NCBI GenBank assembly: GCA_963816975.1
Contig: CAWFMD010000004.1
Coordinates: forward strand, 62,001-126,000
Source of the DNA: DASRIA01 sp963816975
GTDB taxonomy: Bacteria; Actinomycetota; Thermoleophilia; Solirubrobacterales; JBBDJG01
Reading direction: 5' to 3'
Length of the DNA: 64,000 bases
Shown here: in pieces, positions 53,062 to 61,366 of the stretch
Numbering within the stretch: position 1 is the first letter of the stretch
Layout of the letters: every line of letters begins with the position of its first letter
Translations under genes and position numbers: made by a program
Notes under the pieces: model-generated
Told to the model about the DNA's origin: nothing
Seen by the model: the letters and a program-made list of their open reading frames with translations, nothing else
The model's database searches: none

Positions 53062-53895
53062 ATGGACTTCGGCTGGACTCCCACCGGGACCTATACGGAC
53101 ATACGCTACGAGACGGGCGCGGCGGACGCCACGGGCATCGCGAAGATCACGATCTCGCGGCCGGAGGTCCGCAACGCGTTTCGCCCGGAAACGCTGATCG
53201 AGCTCTCGGATGCGCTCGAGCGCGCTCGTGAGGACACGTCGATCGGCGTGATCGTGCTGACCGGGGAGGGAACCGAGGCGTTCTGCTCCGGCGGGGACCA
53301 GCGGGTCCGGGGTGACTCCGGCTACGTGGCGGGCGGCGCATCGGTCGGCAGGTTCCACGTGACCGACCTCCAGGTGCAGATGCGGCGGCTCCCGAAGCCG
53401 ATCGTCGCGATGGTGGCCGGCTACGCGATCGGCGGAGGTCACGTGCTGCACGTGGTCTGCGATCTCACGATCGCAGCCGACAATGCGCGCTTCGGGCAGA
53501 CCGGGCCGCGCGTCGGCAGCTTCGACGGCGGTTTCGGGGCGGCGCTGCTCGCGAGCCAGGTGGGCCAGAAGAAGGCAAAGGAGATCTGGTTCCTGTGCCG
53601 CCAGTACTCGGCGCGGGAGGCGCTCGACATGGGGCTCGTGAACACGGTGGTCCCCCTCGCGCAGCTGGAGCACGAAACCGTGCGCTGGTGCGGCGAGATG
53701 CTGAAGCTCTCACCCTTTGCGCTGCGCCTGCTGAAGGCCAGCTTCAACGCTTCCGAGGATGGGCTGGCGGGCCTCCAACAACTCGCGCACGACGCCAACC
53801 TGCTCTTCTACATGAGCGAGGAGGCGCAGGAGGGGCGCAATGCCTACCAGGAGAAGCGCGAGCCCGACTTCTCGAAGTTCCCCCGCCGGCCCTGA
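53062..53895 (+). CDS. menB: 1,4-Dihydroxy-2-naphthoyl-CoA synthase
   Basis: 277 residues, crotonase fold. It closes the naphthalene ring of o-succinylbenzoyl-CoA. ITISRPEVRNAFRPETLIEL, CSGGDQRVRGDSGYV and GYAIGGGHVLHVVCDLTIA are hallmark; GPRVGSFDGGFGAALLAS includes the Ser/Asp-Gly segment typical of MenB, and the C-terminal YQEKREPDFSKFPRRP is family-specific. A TATCGT lies 11 nt before the ATG. It heads a menB-menA-menC(-menD) run with 1-2 nt gaps. Confidence 0.96.
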   Translation: MDFGWTPTGTYTDIRYETGAADATGIAKITISRPEVRNAFRPETLIELSDALERAREDTSIGVIVLTGEGTEAFCSGGDQRVRGDSGYVAGGASVGRFHVTDLQVQMRRLPKPIVAMVAGYAIGGGHVLHVVCDLTIAADNARFGQTGPRVGSFDGGFGAALLASQVGQKKAKEIWFLCRQYSAREALDMGLVNTVVPLAQLEHETVRWCGEMLKLSPFALRLLKASFNASEDGLAGLQQLAHDANLLFYMSEEAQEGRNAYQEKREPDFSKFPRRP

Positions 53896-53897
53896 GA

Positions 53898-54794
53898 GTG
53901 ACGCGCAGCACCACCGTCCCCCTGCGCATCTGGCTGATGGCCGCGCGGCCGCGGACGCTGCCCGCGGCGATCGCGCCGGTGCTGGTCGGCACCGCCCTGG
54001 CGGGCGCCGAGGGCGAGTTCCGTCCGATCGCCTTCTGTGCGGCGCTCGTCGGCAGCGTCTTCATCCAGATCGGGACGAATCTCTCCAACGACTACTCGGA
54101 CGCACGCCGCGGCGCGGACACCGAGGAGCGGCTCGGGCCGGTCCGCGTGACGGCCGGCGGCCTCGTGCCGCCGCGCAAGGTGCTCGTCGCGACCTGGCTC
54201 GCGTTCGGCATCGCCGTGGCGGCCGGGGCGTACCTGATCGCGCTGGTCGGCTGGGAGCTGCTCGCGATCGGCGCCGCGTCGATCCTGGCCGGGGTGTTGT
54301 ACACCGGCGGCCCACGGCCCTACGGCTACGAGGGCCTGGGCGAGGTGTTCGTGTTCACGTTCTTCGGCCTGGTCGCGGTGGTCGGCTCCTACTACGTGCA
54401 GACCGAGGCGCTGACGGCCCTGGCCTTCGCTGCGGCCGTGCCCGTGGGGCTGCTGTCCGCGGCGATCCTGATGGTGAACAACGTCCGCGACATCGACACC
54501 GACCGCAGGGCCGGCAAGCGCACTCTGGCCGTGCGGATCGGCCGGCGCCGGGCGATCTTCGCGTTCGGCGCGACGCTGTGGCTGGCGTTCGCCTGGGTCG
54601 CCGGCCTCGCGGTCATCGAGGGCGAGCCGTGGCTCGCGCTCCCCCTGCTCGCCGCGGCGCTGGTCCCGGCGCTGCAGCGCACCGTCGCCACCCGCACGGA
54701 CGGCCCCGCGCTGAACGGCGCGCTGGCCCGGACCGGGATGCTGCTGGCCGCGTTCTCGCTGCTGCTGGCCGCCGGATCGCTGCTCGGTTACTGA
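53898..54794 (+). CDS. menA: 1,4-Dihydroxy-2-naphthoate polyprenyltransferase
   Basis: 298 residues with about eight membrane helices. The first prenyl-diphosphate motif is NLSNDYSDARRGAD and the second NNVRDIDTDRRAGKRT, both Asp-rich and Mg-binding. LMAARPRTLPAAIAPVLVG opens the family. It attaches the polyprenyl tail to DHNA in the membrane, giving demethylmenaquinone. The GTG is 2 nt after the menB stop. Confidence 0.95.
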   Translation: MTRSTTVPLRIWLMAARPRTLPAAIAPVLVGTALAGAEGEFRPIAFCAALVGSVFIQIGTNLSNDYSDARRGADTEERLGPVRVTAGGLVPPRKVLVATWLAFGIAVAAGAYLIALVGWELLAIGAASILAGVLYTGGPRPYGYEGLGEVFVFTFFGLVAVVGSYYVQTEALTALAFAAAVPVGLLSAAILMVNNVRDIDTDRRAGKRTLAVRIGRRRAIFAFGATLWLAFAWVAGLAVIEGEPWLALPLLAAALVPALQRTVATRTDGPALNGALARTGMLLAAFSLLLAAGSLLGY

Positions 54795-54795
54795 G

Positions 54796-55854
54796 ATGCG
54801 GATCGAGTCGCTGGAGGTGACGCCGTACGCGCTCCGGTTCCGCGAGCCCTACGTGACCGCGCGGGGGCGCCTGGACAGGCGCGAACTGCTGCTCGTGCGG
54901 CTGCACGCCGGCGGGTTGGTGGGACTCGGCGAGGGGGCTGCGCTGGCGCTGCGCGGGGGCACGAGCCTCCCCGCGATCGCGCGCGACCTCGAGCGCTGCC
55001 GCGAGGACCTGGTGGGAGCCGCGCTGGGGCGCGATCCGCGCGAGCACACGCAGCGGATGGCCGCGCGGGGCGCCTCCCCGCAGGCCCGGCTGGCGGTCGA
55101 GCTTGCCCTCTGGGACCTGCAGGGCAAGGTCGCCGGGCTGCCGCTGTGCGAGTTGCTCGACTCCCGCCCGGCGGCGGTGGAGTGCAACGCCACGCTGGTC
55201 GCCGGTGATCCGGCGACCCTCGCCGCGCGCGCCGGCGAGTGGAGCGCGGACGGGTTTCGCACCTTCAAGCTGAAGGTCGGGATGGTGGGAGACGTCGAGC
55301 AGGTGCGCGCCGTGCGGGCCGCGCTGCCCGCCGCTGCGCGGGTCCGGGTGGACGCGAACGCGATGTGGAGCGTGGACGAGGCCGCCGCCACGCTGGGCCG
55401 GATGGAGCCGCTGGAGCTGGCCGAGCAGCCTGTGTCCGGCATCGAGGAGATGGCGGCGCTGCGGGCGCGCACGCATACTCCGCTCGCCGCGGACGAGAGC
55501 GTCGTGACCGTGGCCGATGCGGACCGCGCCGCGGGCGTGTGCGCGGCCGCGACGGTGAAGCTCGCGAAGGTGGGGAGCATCGCAGCGGCCCGGCAGATCG
55601 CCGCGCGGCTCCCCGTCTACATGTCCAGCGCCCTCGACGGACCGGTGGGCATCGCGGCGGCCGCCCACGTCGCGCTCGCCCTCCCGGCCACGGGGTTTGC
55701 GCACGGGCTCGCGACCGCGCGGCTGTTCGCCGACACGATCGCCGCCCGGGAGTGCGAGGTGGGCGGCGGGCAACTCCACCTCACCGGCGCTCCCGGCCTG
55801 GGAGTCGAGATCGACGACGCCGCGCTCGCCCGCCGGCGGATCGACCTCGGTTAG
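54796..55854 (+). CDS. menC: o-Succinylbenzoate synthase (enolase superfamily)
   Basis: 352 residues. The catalytic Lys pair is in TFKLKVGMVGD and TVKLAKVG; metal ligands are Asp in VDANAMWS, Glu in ELAEQPVSG and Asp/Glu in LAADESVVT. FREPYVTARGRL is the capping domain start. It dehydrates SHCHC to o-succinylbenzoate. Dipeptide epimerases look similar; the men context favours MenC. The ATG starts one base after the menA stop. Confidence 0.9.
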   Translation: MRIESLEVTPYALRFREPYVTARGRLDRRELLLVRLHAGGLVGLGEGAALALRGGTSLPAIARDLERCREDLVGAALGRDPREHTQRMAARGASPQARLAVELALWDLQGKVAGLPLCELLDSRPAAVECNATLVAGDPATLAARAGEWSADGFRTFKLKVGMVGDVEQVRAVRAALPAAARVRVDANAMWSVDEAAATLGRMEPLELAEQPVSGIEEMAALRARTHTPLAADESVVTVADADRAAGVCAAATVKLAKVGSIAAARQIAARLPVYMSSALDGPVGIAAAAHVALALPATGFAHGLATARLFADTIAARECEVGGGQLHLTGAPGLGVEIDDAALARRRIDLG

Positions 55855-55857
55855 CGT
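55852..55857 (+). promoter_or_regulatory. Possible internal -10 element TAGCGT before menD
   Basis: TAGCGT overlaps the menC stop codon and ends 7 nt before the menD GTG. It fits the leaderless pattern but could be chance. Confidence 0.3.
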
Positions 55858-55864
55858 CTCGCCC

Positions 55865-57634
55865 GTGGACGCCACGAATCGCAACACGGCACTCGCTTCG
55901 GCGCTCGCCGAGGAGCTCGCTCGGGCGGGCGTGCGCCACGCTTGCGTGGCGCCGGGATCGCGCTCCGCGCCGCTGGCCCTGGCGATGTGGAACGAACCGG
56001 GCATCCACGTGTGGAGCGTGATCGACGAGCGCTCCGCCGGGTTCTTCGCACTCGGCATCGCGCAGGAAAGCGGCGCTCCGGTCGTCGTGGTGACGACGTC
56101 CGGCACGGCGGGCGCCAACCTCCACCCCGCCGTGTCCGAGGCCCACGAGGCGCGCCTGCCCCTGATCGTGGTGACGGCGGATCGCCCGCCGGAGCTGCGC
56201 GGCCGCGGGGCCGGACAGACGATCGACCAGCTGAAGCTGTTCGGCGACGCCGTGCGCTGGTTCTGCGAGCTGGGCGTGGCCGCCGCGGACGACACGGGCC
56301 TGCTCCACTACCGCTCCGCCGCCGTGCGCGCGGTGGCGCAGGCGCGCGGTCGCCCGCCCGGGCCCGTGCACCTGAACGTGGCGCTCACCGAGCCGCTCGC
56401 ACCGGATCCCGGCGCTCAGTCGGTGACGGCGACCACGCCACTGGCGCGCGAGGGTCGCGGCGACCGGCCGCTGACCGCCGTCGCCGAGGGCCGGCTCGAA
56501 GCGCCGCCGGAGCTGGTCGCGTCGCTGGCCGAGCTGCTCACCGGGTGCCGCCGGGGCGTGATCGTGGCGGGGCGGAACACCGATCCGAGCCTGGTTCCCG
56601 CGACGGTCGCCCTGGCCCGCGCGTGCGGGTATCCGATCCTCGCCGAGCCGACCTCGCAGCTGCGCTGCGGACCGCATGACCTGGAGCACGTGGTCGCCTC
56701 CTATGACCTGATCTTTCGTGAGCTGCCGGGCGTGCTGGCGCCCGAGCTGGTGATCCGGGTCGGCGACATGGTCACCTCGAAGGCGGTGCGCAGCTGGCTG
56801 GCCGCGGCGGCGAACGTGCGGCAGGTCGTGTTCGATCCCGGGGCAGGCTGGAACGAGCCGACCGCGATGGCCGAGCTGATCGCCCGCGTCGACCCCGGCC
56901 CGCTGTTCGCATCCTTCGCCGAGCAGCTCGCGCCGCCCGCCGACCAGGGCTGGCCGGCGCTGTGGCGGGCGGCCAACGACGCCGCGGAGCTGGAGGTCGA
57001 CACGTTCTTCACCGGGCTCGGCGACGAGCTCTTCGAGCCGCGGGTGCACCGCGACCTCAGCGCGCTGCTGCCGGAGCACAGCACCGTGTACGTCGCCTCC
57101 AGCATGCCGATCCGGGACCTGGAGACGTTCATGCCCAGCACCGGCCGCCCCCTGCGATTCCTCGCCAACCGGGGCGCGAACGGGATCGACGGGCTGATTT
57201 CGTCGGGCCTGGGCGCGGCCGCGGTGGCCGCCGGGCGCACCTTCGTGCTGACCGGCGACGTCGGCCTCCACCACGACATGAACGGCCTGCTGTCGATCAG
57301 CCGCCTCGGCGTGGAGGCCACGATCGTGGTGATGAACAATGGCGGCGGCGGGATCTTCGACTTCCTCCCGATCGCGGGGCATCGCGCGGGCTACGAGGAG
57401 CTGTTCGCGACGCCCACCGGGCTCGACCTGGAAAAGGTCGCGGACCTCTATGGCCTGCGCTTCACACGGGTGGGGCGGTATGCCGACCTGCCGGGAGCGC
57501 TGGAGGCGCCCGGCCTCGTCGAGATCCCGCTGAACCGGCCGCGCAACGTCGCACTGCACCGCGAGCTGTTCGCGCGGGTCAGCGCGGTCGTCGCCGTCGC
57601 GGCCAGCCGCGCCGGCCCGCCGGACCCGGTTTAG
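55865..57634 (+). CDS. menD: 2-Succinyl-5-enolpyruvyl-6-hydroxy-3-cyclohexene-1-carboxylate synthase (MenD)
   Basis: 589 residues, ThDP enzyme. It adds a succinyl semialdehyde unit to isochorismate. VAPGSRSAPLALAM, VIDERSAGFFALGIAQ (catalytic Glu), TTSGTAGANLHPAV and the ThDP motif region LTGDVGLHHDMNGLL...VVMNNGGGGIFDFLP are conserved. ADRPPELRGRGAGQTIDQ is MenD-specific. The GTG start is 10 nt after the menC stop. No menH is found in the window. Confidence 0.95.
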   Translation: MDATNRNTALASALAEELARAGVRHACVAPGSRSAPLALAMWNEPGIHVWSVIDERSAGFFALGIAQESGAPVVVVTTSGTAGANLHPAVSEAHEARLPLIVVTADRPPELRGRGAGQTIDQLKLFGDAVRWFCELGVAAADDTGLLHYRSAAVRAVAQARGRPPGPVHLNVALTEPLAPDPGAQSVTATTPLAREGRGDRPLTAVAEGRLEAPPELVASLAELLTGCRRGVIVAGRNTDPSLVPATVALARACGYPILAEPTSQLRCGPHDLEHVVASYDLIFRELPGVLAPELVIRVGDMVTSKAVRSWLAAAANVRQVVFDPGAGWNEPTAMAELIARVDPGPLFASFAEQLAPPADQGWPALWRAANDAAELEVDTFFTGLGDELFEPRVHRDLSALLPEHSTVYVASSMPIRDLETFMPSTGRPLRFLANRGANGIDGLISSGLGAAAVAAGRTFVLTGDVGLHHDMNGLLSISRLGVEATIVVMNNGGGGIFDFLPIAGHRAGYEELFATPTGLDLEKVADLYGLRFTRVGRYADLPGALEAPGLVEIPLNRPRNVALHRELFARVSAVVAVAASRAGPPDPV

Positions 57635-58671
57635 GGCTTCAGCCGCAGCGTGACCCGCGTGGAGCGGGCGTTGCCGGCTGCGTCACGCACCGTCACGGTG
57701 ACCCGCACGCGCACGCGCCGGCCCTTGCGCAGGGCCCGTTGCGCGGCCCGTCGGGTTGCGCCCGACAGCCGCAGGCGCACCACCAGCGGCTGGTTCGCGC
57801 GCGCGGAGTGCGTCACCTTTCGCAGGCGATGGAGCTTGGCGGTGCGCGGTACCGCGACGGTACCGGTGATCGTCACGCTCGAGTCCTCTGTGGCCGTCAC
57901 GGACACGCGGACCTTGCCGCGCGCGATCTTCTGACGCGGGGCGCTCACCTGCGCCAGCGGAGGCGTCGTATCCGCCGCGGGCGGTGTGCCGTCCGTCGGC
58001 GGGGCGCCGCCCGTGGCAGCCGCGCATCCGTCGATCGGCCCGTTGACACCGGCGCAGAGGTCCTGCGACTCGTCGCCGAATCCGTCCGCGTCCGCGTCGG
58101 CCTCGACCTGCGCGGTGACGTTCAGGCGCATCGAGGTGTAGGTGTTACCGAGCGTCATGCTGCCGCCGGCCGCCGGCTCGGCGAGCCCGAAGACGGCGTA
58201 GGCCGTGTCGCCCACCGCGGCCGGGTAGGCACACGAAGCGCCGCCGCCGATCGGGAACCCCGGGTTGCCGACGCGCAGGCCCAGGCGGTCACCCGCCGTG
58301 ACTGGAAGCCGGGTGGAGAAGGTGTTGACCGTGGACGGGCTCAGCAGCTCGAACCCCTCGCCGGCCGCGAGGATGTAGGTGCCGGCAGTGCCGGTCGGCC
58401 GCCATACGCGCAGCGCCAGCTCCCGGCCGGCGGACGCGTTCGCCCTGTGGCTCCACGATGTGATCACGCCGCCGTTGGCCGGAACGGTGTAGGAGCCGGC
58501 GCCCGTTTCTGCGCCCTGCACCCAGCCGGAGTCGCCCGCGCAGCTGCCGGACGGGGCACCCGCCGGATCGAGCGCGCCGAGCGTGGTGGCGGCTCCCGCC
58601 TGGGCGGGGAGCGCGAGACACGCGCCGATCACGGCGATGCGGAGCAGGCGAAACATGGACATCCGCTTCAC
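57631..58671 (-). CDS. Secreted beta-rich protein with a thrombospondin-type Ca-binding motif
   Basis: 346 residues. A signal peptide (MFRLLRIAVIGACLALPAQAGAA) precedes a ~160-residue beta domain, a short calcium-loop segment DADADGFGDESQDLCAG, a Pro/Thr linker and a C-terminal Ig-like domain ending RDAAGNARSTRVTLRLKP. The final domain is very Arg/Lys-rich. It is probably a cell-surface or secreted structural protein. Three nearby starts exist (58671 GTG, 58662 and 58656 ATG); all keep the signal peptide. Its stop overlaps the convergent menD stop. Confidence 0.7.
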   Translation of the reverse strand: MKRMSMFRLLRIAVIGACLALPAQAGAATTLGALDPAGAPSGSCAGDSGWVQGAETGAGSYTVPANGGVITSWSHRANASAGRELALRVWRPTGTAGTYILAAGEGFELLSPSTVNTFSTRLPVTAGDRLGLRVGNPGFPIGGGASCAYPAAVGDTAYAVFGLAEPAAGGSMTLGNTYTSMRLNVTAQVEADADADGFGDESQDLCAGVNGPIDGCAAATGGAPPTDGTPPAADTTPPLAQVSAPRQKIARGKVRVSVTATEDSSVTITGTVAVPRTAKLHRLRKVTHSARANQPLVVRLRLSGATRRAAQRALRKGRRVRVRVTVTVRDAAGNARSTRVTLRLKP

Positions 58672-58729
58672 CTATCGGCCCCGCGCACGGGTGGCTGAAG
58701 CACGACCCGCTCCGCTGGGCGGCCGCGAT

Positions 58730-60151
58730 CTAGGAGGCGGTCAGGGCCGGCAGCACCGCCGAGAGCTTCACCTCGGTCTCGGCCAGCTCCGCATCGGGCT
58801 GCGACTCTCCCACGACGCCGCCCCCGGCAAAGCAATGGGCCACCCGACCGGCGAGCAGCGCGCAGCGCAGTGCGACGCAGAACTCCCCGTCCTCGAAAGC
58901 GTCCATCCACCCCACCGGCGCCGCGTACCAGCCGCGGTCCATTTGCTCCAGCTCGCGCACCAGCGGCTCCGCTCTCGCCCACGGCTCGCCCCCGACCGCG
59001 GAAGTCGGGTGCAGCGCGCCGGCCAGCTCGACGACGCTGCGCGGCTGCGCGAGCTGCGCGCGCACGGGAGTCGCGAGGTGCTGGATGTTGGCCACCTTCA
59101 CGAGCGTTGGTTCGTCCGCGGGTGCGACCCACACCGACAACGGCTGCAGGGACCGCTCGATCGTGCGCACGACGATGCCGTGCTCCTGGCGATCCTTCGC
59201 GCTGCGCCGCAACCGCTCACCGAGGTGGTCGTCGACCGCAGGGTCCGCGCTGCGGCGCGTCGACCCGGCCAGCGCCACGGTGCTGAGCACGGCGCCGGCG
59301 CGGCGCACGAGCAGCTCCGGGCTCGCGCCGATGAAGGCCGCCTCGGGGGTGCCTACGCAAAAGCAGTAGCAGCTTGGATAGGCGGAGCGCAGCGCACCGA
59401 ACACGGCCCCTGAGTCGAACGGGCGGGCCGCGCCCACGCGCACCTCGCGCGCGAGCACCAGTTTGTCGACCGTTCCGGAGCGGACCAGCCGCGCGCCCTC
59501 CTCGACCGCCCGCTCGAATTCGGTGGGCGGTCGGGTGCTGGAGATCTCGTATCCGCCCGCGGGGTCGGGGTCAACCAGCGGGAGCGGATCGGTGCTGAGC
59601 GCGGCGAGCCGGCCGGCGGCGCGCGCGGCGAGCGCTCGGGGGTCGTCACCCGCGCGGCACATCACGTTCAGCGTCGCGTGGGCCGTCCCCGCGGACCTCG
59701 TCAGGCACAGCTCCGGCATCGCCAGCGCGGTGGCGGGAAAGGACGACCACTCGGGGGCGAAGCCGCCGTCGGCGAAGAAGCTGAAGCCGCCGACCCACAG
59801 CGGGCCGCTCGCGGGGCTGTCGAGCTGATCGTCGCGCACGACGTCGCGCATCACCTCCGAGCAGGCGCGGGCGGCCTGCGCGAAGCGGTCATCGTCGGGA
59901 GCCGCCTCGACCAGCGCCGCGGTGCCCAGCGCCCCGATCGCGAAGCCGTCGCGCTCGGGCTGCTCCCACACGAACCAACGCTCGCCGGCACGGCGGCTTG
60001 CGAACGTGCAGGCCGCGACGTCGAGCTCCCCATCGACGGGGACCGTGACGCTGGCGAGCACCGGCCGCCCCACGCGCCGGGCCCGGACGACGGCCTCCGC
60101 GGTGCGCGCCTGCAGCGCCTCGCTGACAACCGGGAGGTGACGGGGAGTCAC
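58730..60151 (-). CDS. menF: Isochorismate synthase
   Basis: 473 residues, chorismate-binding fold. It converts chorismate to isochorismate for MenD. TVDKLVLAREVRV holds the general-base Lys, FIGASPELLVRRAG, LAGSTRRSADPAVDD, VKVANIQHLATPV and HPTSAVGGEPWARA are diagnostic, and the C-terminal CFAGGGVVGESQPDAELAET binds Mg. A siderophore-type synthase is the alternative, but the men genes next door argue for MenF. The GTG at 60151 follows TAGAGT by 7 nt. Confidence 0.92.
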   Translation of the reverse strand: MTPRHLPVVSEALQARTAEAVVRARRVGRPVLASVTVPVDGELDVAACTFASRRAGERWFVWEQPERDGFAIGALGTAALVEAAPDDDRFAQAARACSEVMRDVVRDDQLDSPASGPLWVGGFSFFADGGFAPEWSSFPATALAMPELCLTRSAGTAHATLNVMCRAGDDPRALAARAAGRLAALSTDPLPLVDPDPAGGYEISSTRPPTEFERAVEEGARLVRSGTVDKLVLAREVRVGAARPFDSGAVFGALRSAYPSCYCFCVGTPEAAFIGASPELLVRRAGAVLSTVALAGSTRRSADPAVDDHLGERLRRSAKDRQEHGIVVRTIERSLQPLSVWVAPADEPTLVKVANIQHLATPVRAQLAQPRSVVELAGALHPTSAVGGEPWARAEPLVRELEQMDRGWYAAPVGWMDAFEDGEFCVALRCALLAGRVAHCFAGGGVVGESQPDAELAETEVKLSAVLPALTAS

Positions 60152-60158
60152 GCCCCGG

Positions 60159-60164
60159 ACTCTA
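60159..60164 (-). promoter_or_regulatory. Predicted leaderless -10 element TAGAGT for menF
   Basis: TAGAGT ends 7 nt before the GTG at 60151. Confidence 0.5.
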
Positions 60165-60219
60165 CAAATTGAGTCGCCGGTCCCCACACGTCACGCGCCG
60201 GCGGCGACGCTCCAGGTCC

Positions 60220-61173
60220 ATGCCGGCCCGCACCTCGATCCCCACCCGCGCACCGGCACCCGAGCGCGAACGATGGCGAAAAGGGACCGCTCGGCGGTCC
60301 CTGATCGCCAAACTTCGGCTGGCGGAGATCGCGGAGCGGCAGTGGGGCGTGATCACGCGCGCCCAGCTCGAGGCCGAGGGGGTCACGAAGGGAGAAGTGT
60401 GCCGCTGGGTCGGTGAACAGCGGCTGCACCGGCTCCACCCCGGCGTCTACGCGGTCGGTCATCCTGCGCTCGCGCTGGAGGGCAGGCTGGCGGGCGCGCT
60501 CCTGTATGCGGGGCCCGGTGCGGCCCTGTGGGGGCTGACGGCGGGGTCATGGCTGGGCCTGATCAAAGCCAGGCCGCGCACGGTTCACGTCTGCACGCCC
60601 CGCCGGCGCCGGTCGCCGCAAGGGGTGCGGGTACACGCTCGCAGAAGGTTCGAGCGCACCTGGCACAACCGCTTCCCCGTCATGCCACCGGCCGAGACGC
60701 TGCTCGACATCGCCGGCGTCGTGCGCTTTACGCAGCTACGCCGCGCCTTGGCCGAGGCCGAGTACCTGCGCCTCGTGACGCTCGACGACGTGGCGGCCGT
60801 GCTGGGCCGCGGGCGCCGTGGCAGCGCCGCCCTGCGCGCCGCACTCGATTGTCACCGCCCGCAGCTCGCGCGCACGCGCAGCCTGCTCGAGGAGAGGTTC
60901 GTGCTCCTGTGCGAGTGCCGCGCCCTCGATCCGCCCGTGATGAACGCGTGGGTCGCGGGTTGGCTGGTCGACGCCGTGTGGTTCGACGAGAAGGTCGTGG
61001 TCGAGCTCGACGGCCAAGCCGCGCACGGCACACCGATGCGGCTCGAGCGCGACCGCCGCCGCGACCTCGCGCTGCGCGCGGCCGGCTACGTGGTCGCGCG
61101 CTACACCTGGCAGCAGGTCACGGCGACGCCGGAGCCGGTCGTCGCGGACCTGCGCCGGATGCTGGGAATGTGA
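60220..61173 (+). CDS. AbiEi-like winged-helix protein with C-terminal DUF559/Vsr-type nuclease domain
   Basis: About 317 residues. The segment IAERQWGVITRAQLEAEGV and RLHRLHPGVYAVGHP match the AbiEi antitoxin-type N-terminal winged helix. The C-terminus, SLLEERFVLLC, WLVDAVWFDEKVVVELDGQA and ERDRRRDLALRAAGYVVARY, follows the DUF559/Vsr endonuclease pattern with likely catalytic Glu and Asp. No partner toxin gene is adjacent. The 51-nt repeat copy 2 lies inside the predicted N-terminal coding region (residues ~16-33). The ATG at 60220 is one choice; a TTG at 60169 is possible. Confidence 0.7.
   Translation: MPARTSIPTRAPAPERERWRKGTARRSLIAKLRLAEIAERQWGVITRAQLEAEGVTKGEVCRWVGEQRLHRLHPGVYAVGHPALALEGRLAGALLYAGPGAALWGLTAGSWLGLIKARPRTVHVCTPRRRRSPQGVRVHARRRFERTWHNRFPVMPPAETLLDIAGVVRFTQLRRALAEAEYLRLVTLDDVAAVLGRGRRGSAALRAALDCHRPQLARTRSLLEERFVLLCECRALDPPVMNAWVAGWLVDAVWFDEKVVVELDGQAAHGTPMRLERDRRRDLALRAAGYVVARYTWQQVTATPEPVVADLRRMLGM
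60267..60317 (+). repeat. 51-nt palindromic repeat, copy 2 (within a coding region)
   Basis: It has the same start (CGAACGATGGCGAAAAGGGA) and length as copy 1. Arms GGGACCGC/GCGGTCCC and TGGCGA/TCGCCA pair. It encodes ERWRKGTARRSLIAKLR-like residues in the AbiEi-like gene. Confidence 0.75.
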
Positions 61174-61234
61174 CCAGCCGTGCCCCCGCCGACCCCCCGC
61201 GCCCGCTGCCTGTTGCCCGGCGGGTCCCCAGCCC

Positions 61235-61285
61235 CGAACAATGGCGAAACGGGACCGCTCCACGGTCCTTAATCGCCGAGGTTCG
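61235..61285 (+). repeat. 51-nt palindromic repeat, copy 3
   Basis: CGAACAATGGCGAAACGGGA at the start and GCCGAGGTTCG at the end; same length and orientation as copies 1 and 2. It lies between the AbiEi-like gene and ilvN, so two copies flank or overlap that gene. Confidence 0.7.
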
Positions 61286-61296
61286 GCTCGCCTAGC

Positions 61297-61366
61297 TCTG
61301 GGACTTGCCGCGGGCGATCGCCAAAGTTCGGCGATCCTACGTCTGTGACTTGCCGCGGGCGATCGC
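61297..61366. repeat. Duplicated 3' end of ilvN around a half palindrome
   Basis: The 25-bp units at 61297-61321 and 61342-61366 differ at one base. Between them, 61317-61330 (ATCGCCAAAGTTCG) equals the last 14 nt of the 51-nt repeat. Both units can encode IARGKSQ followed closely by a TAG stop. Confidence 0.75.
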
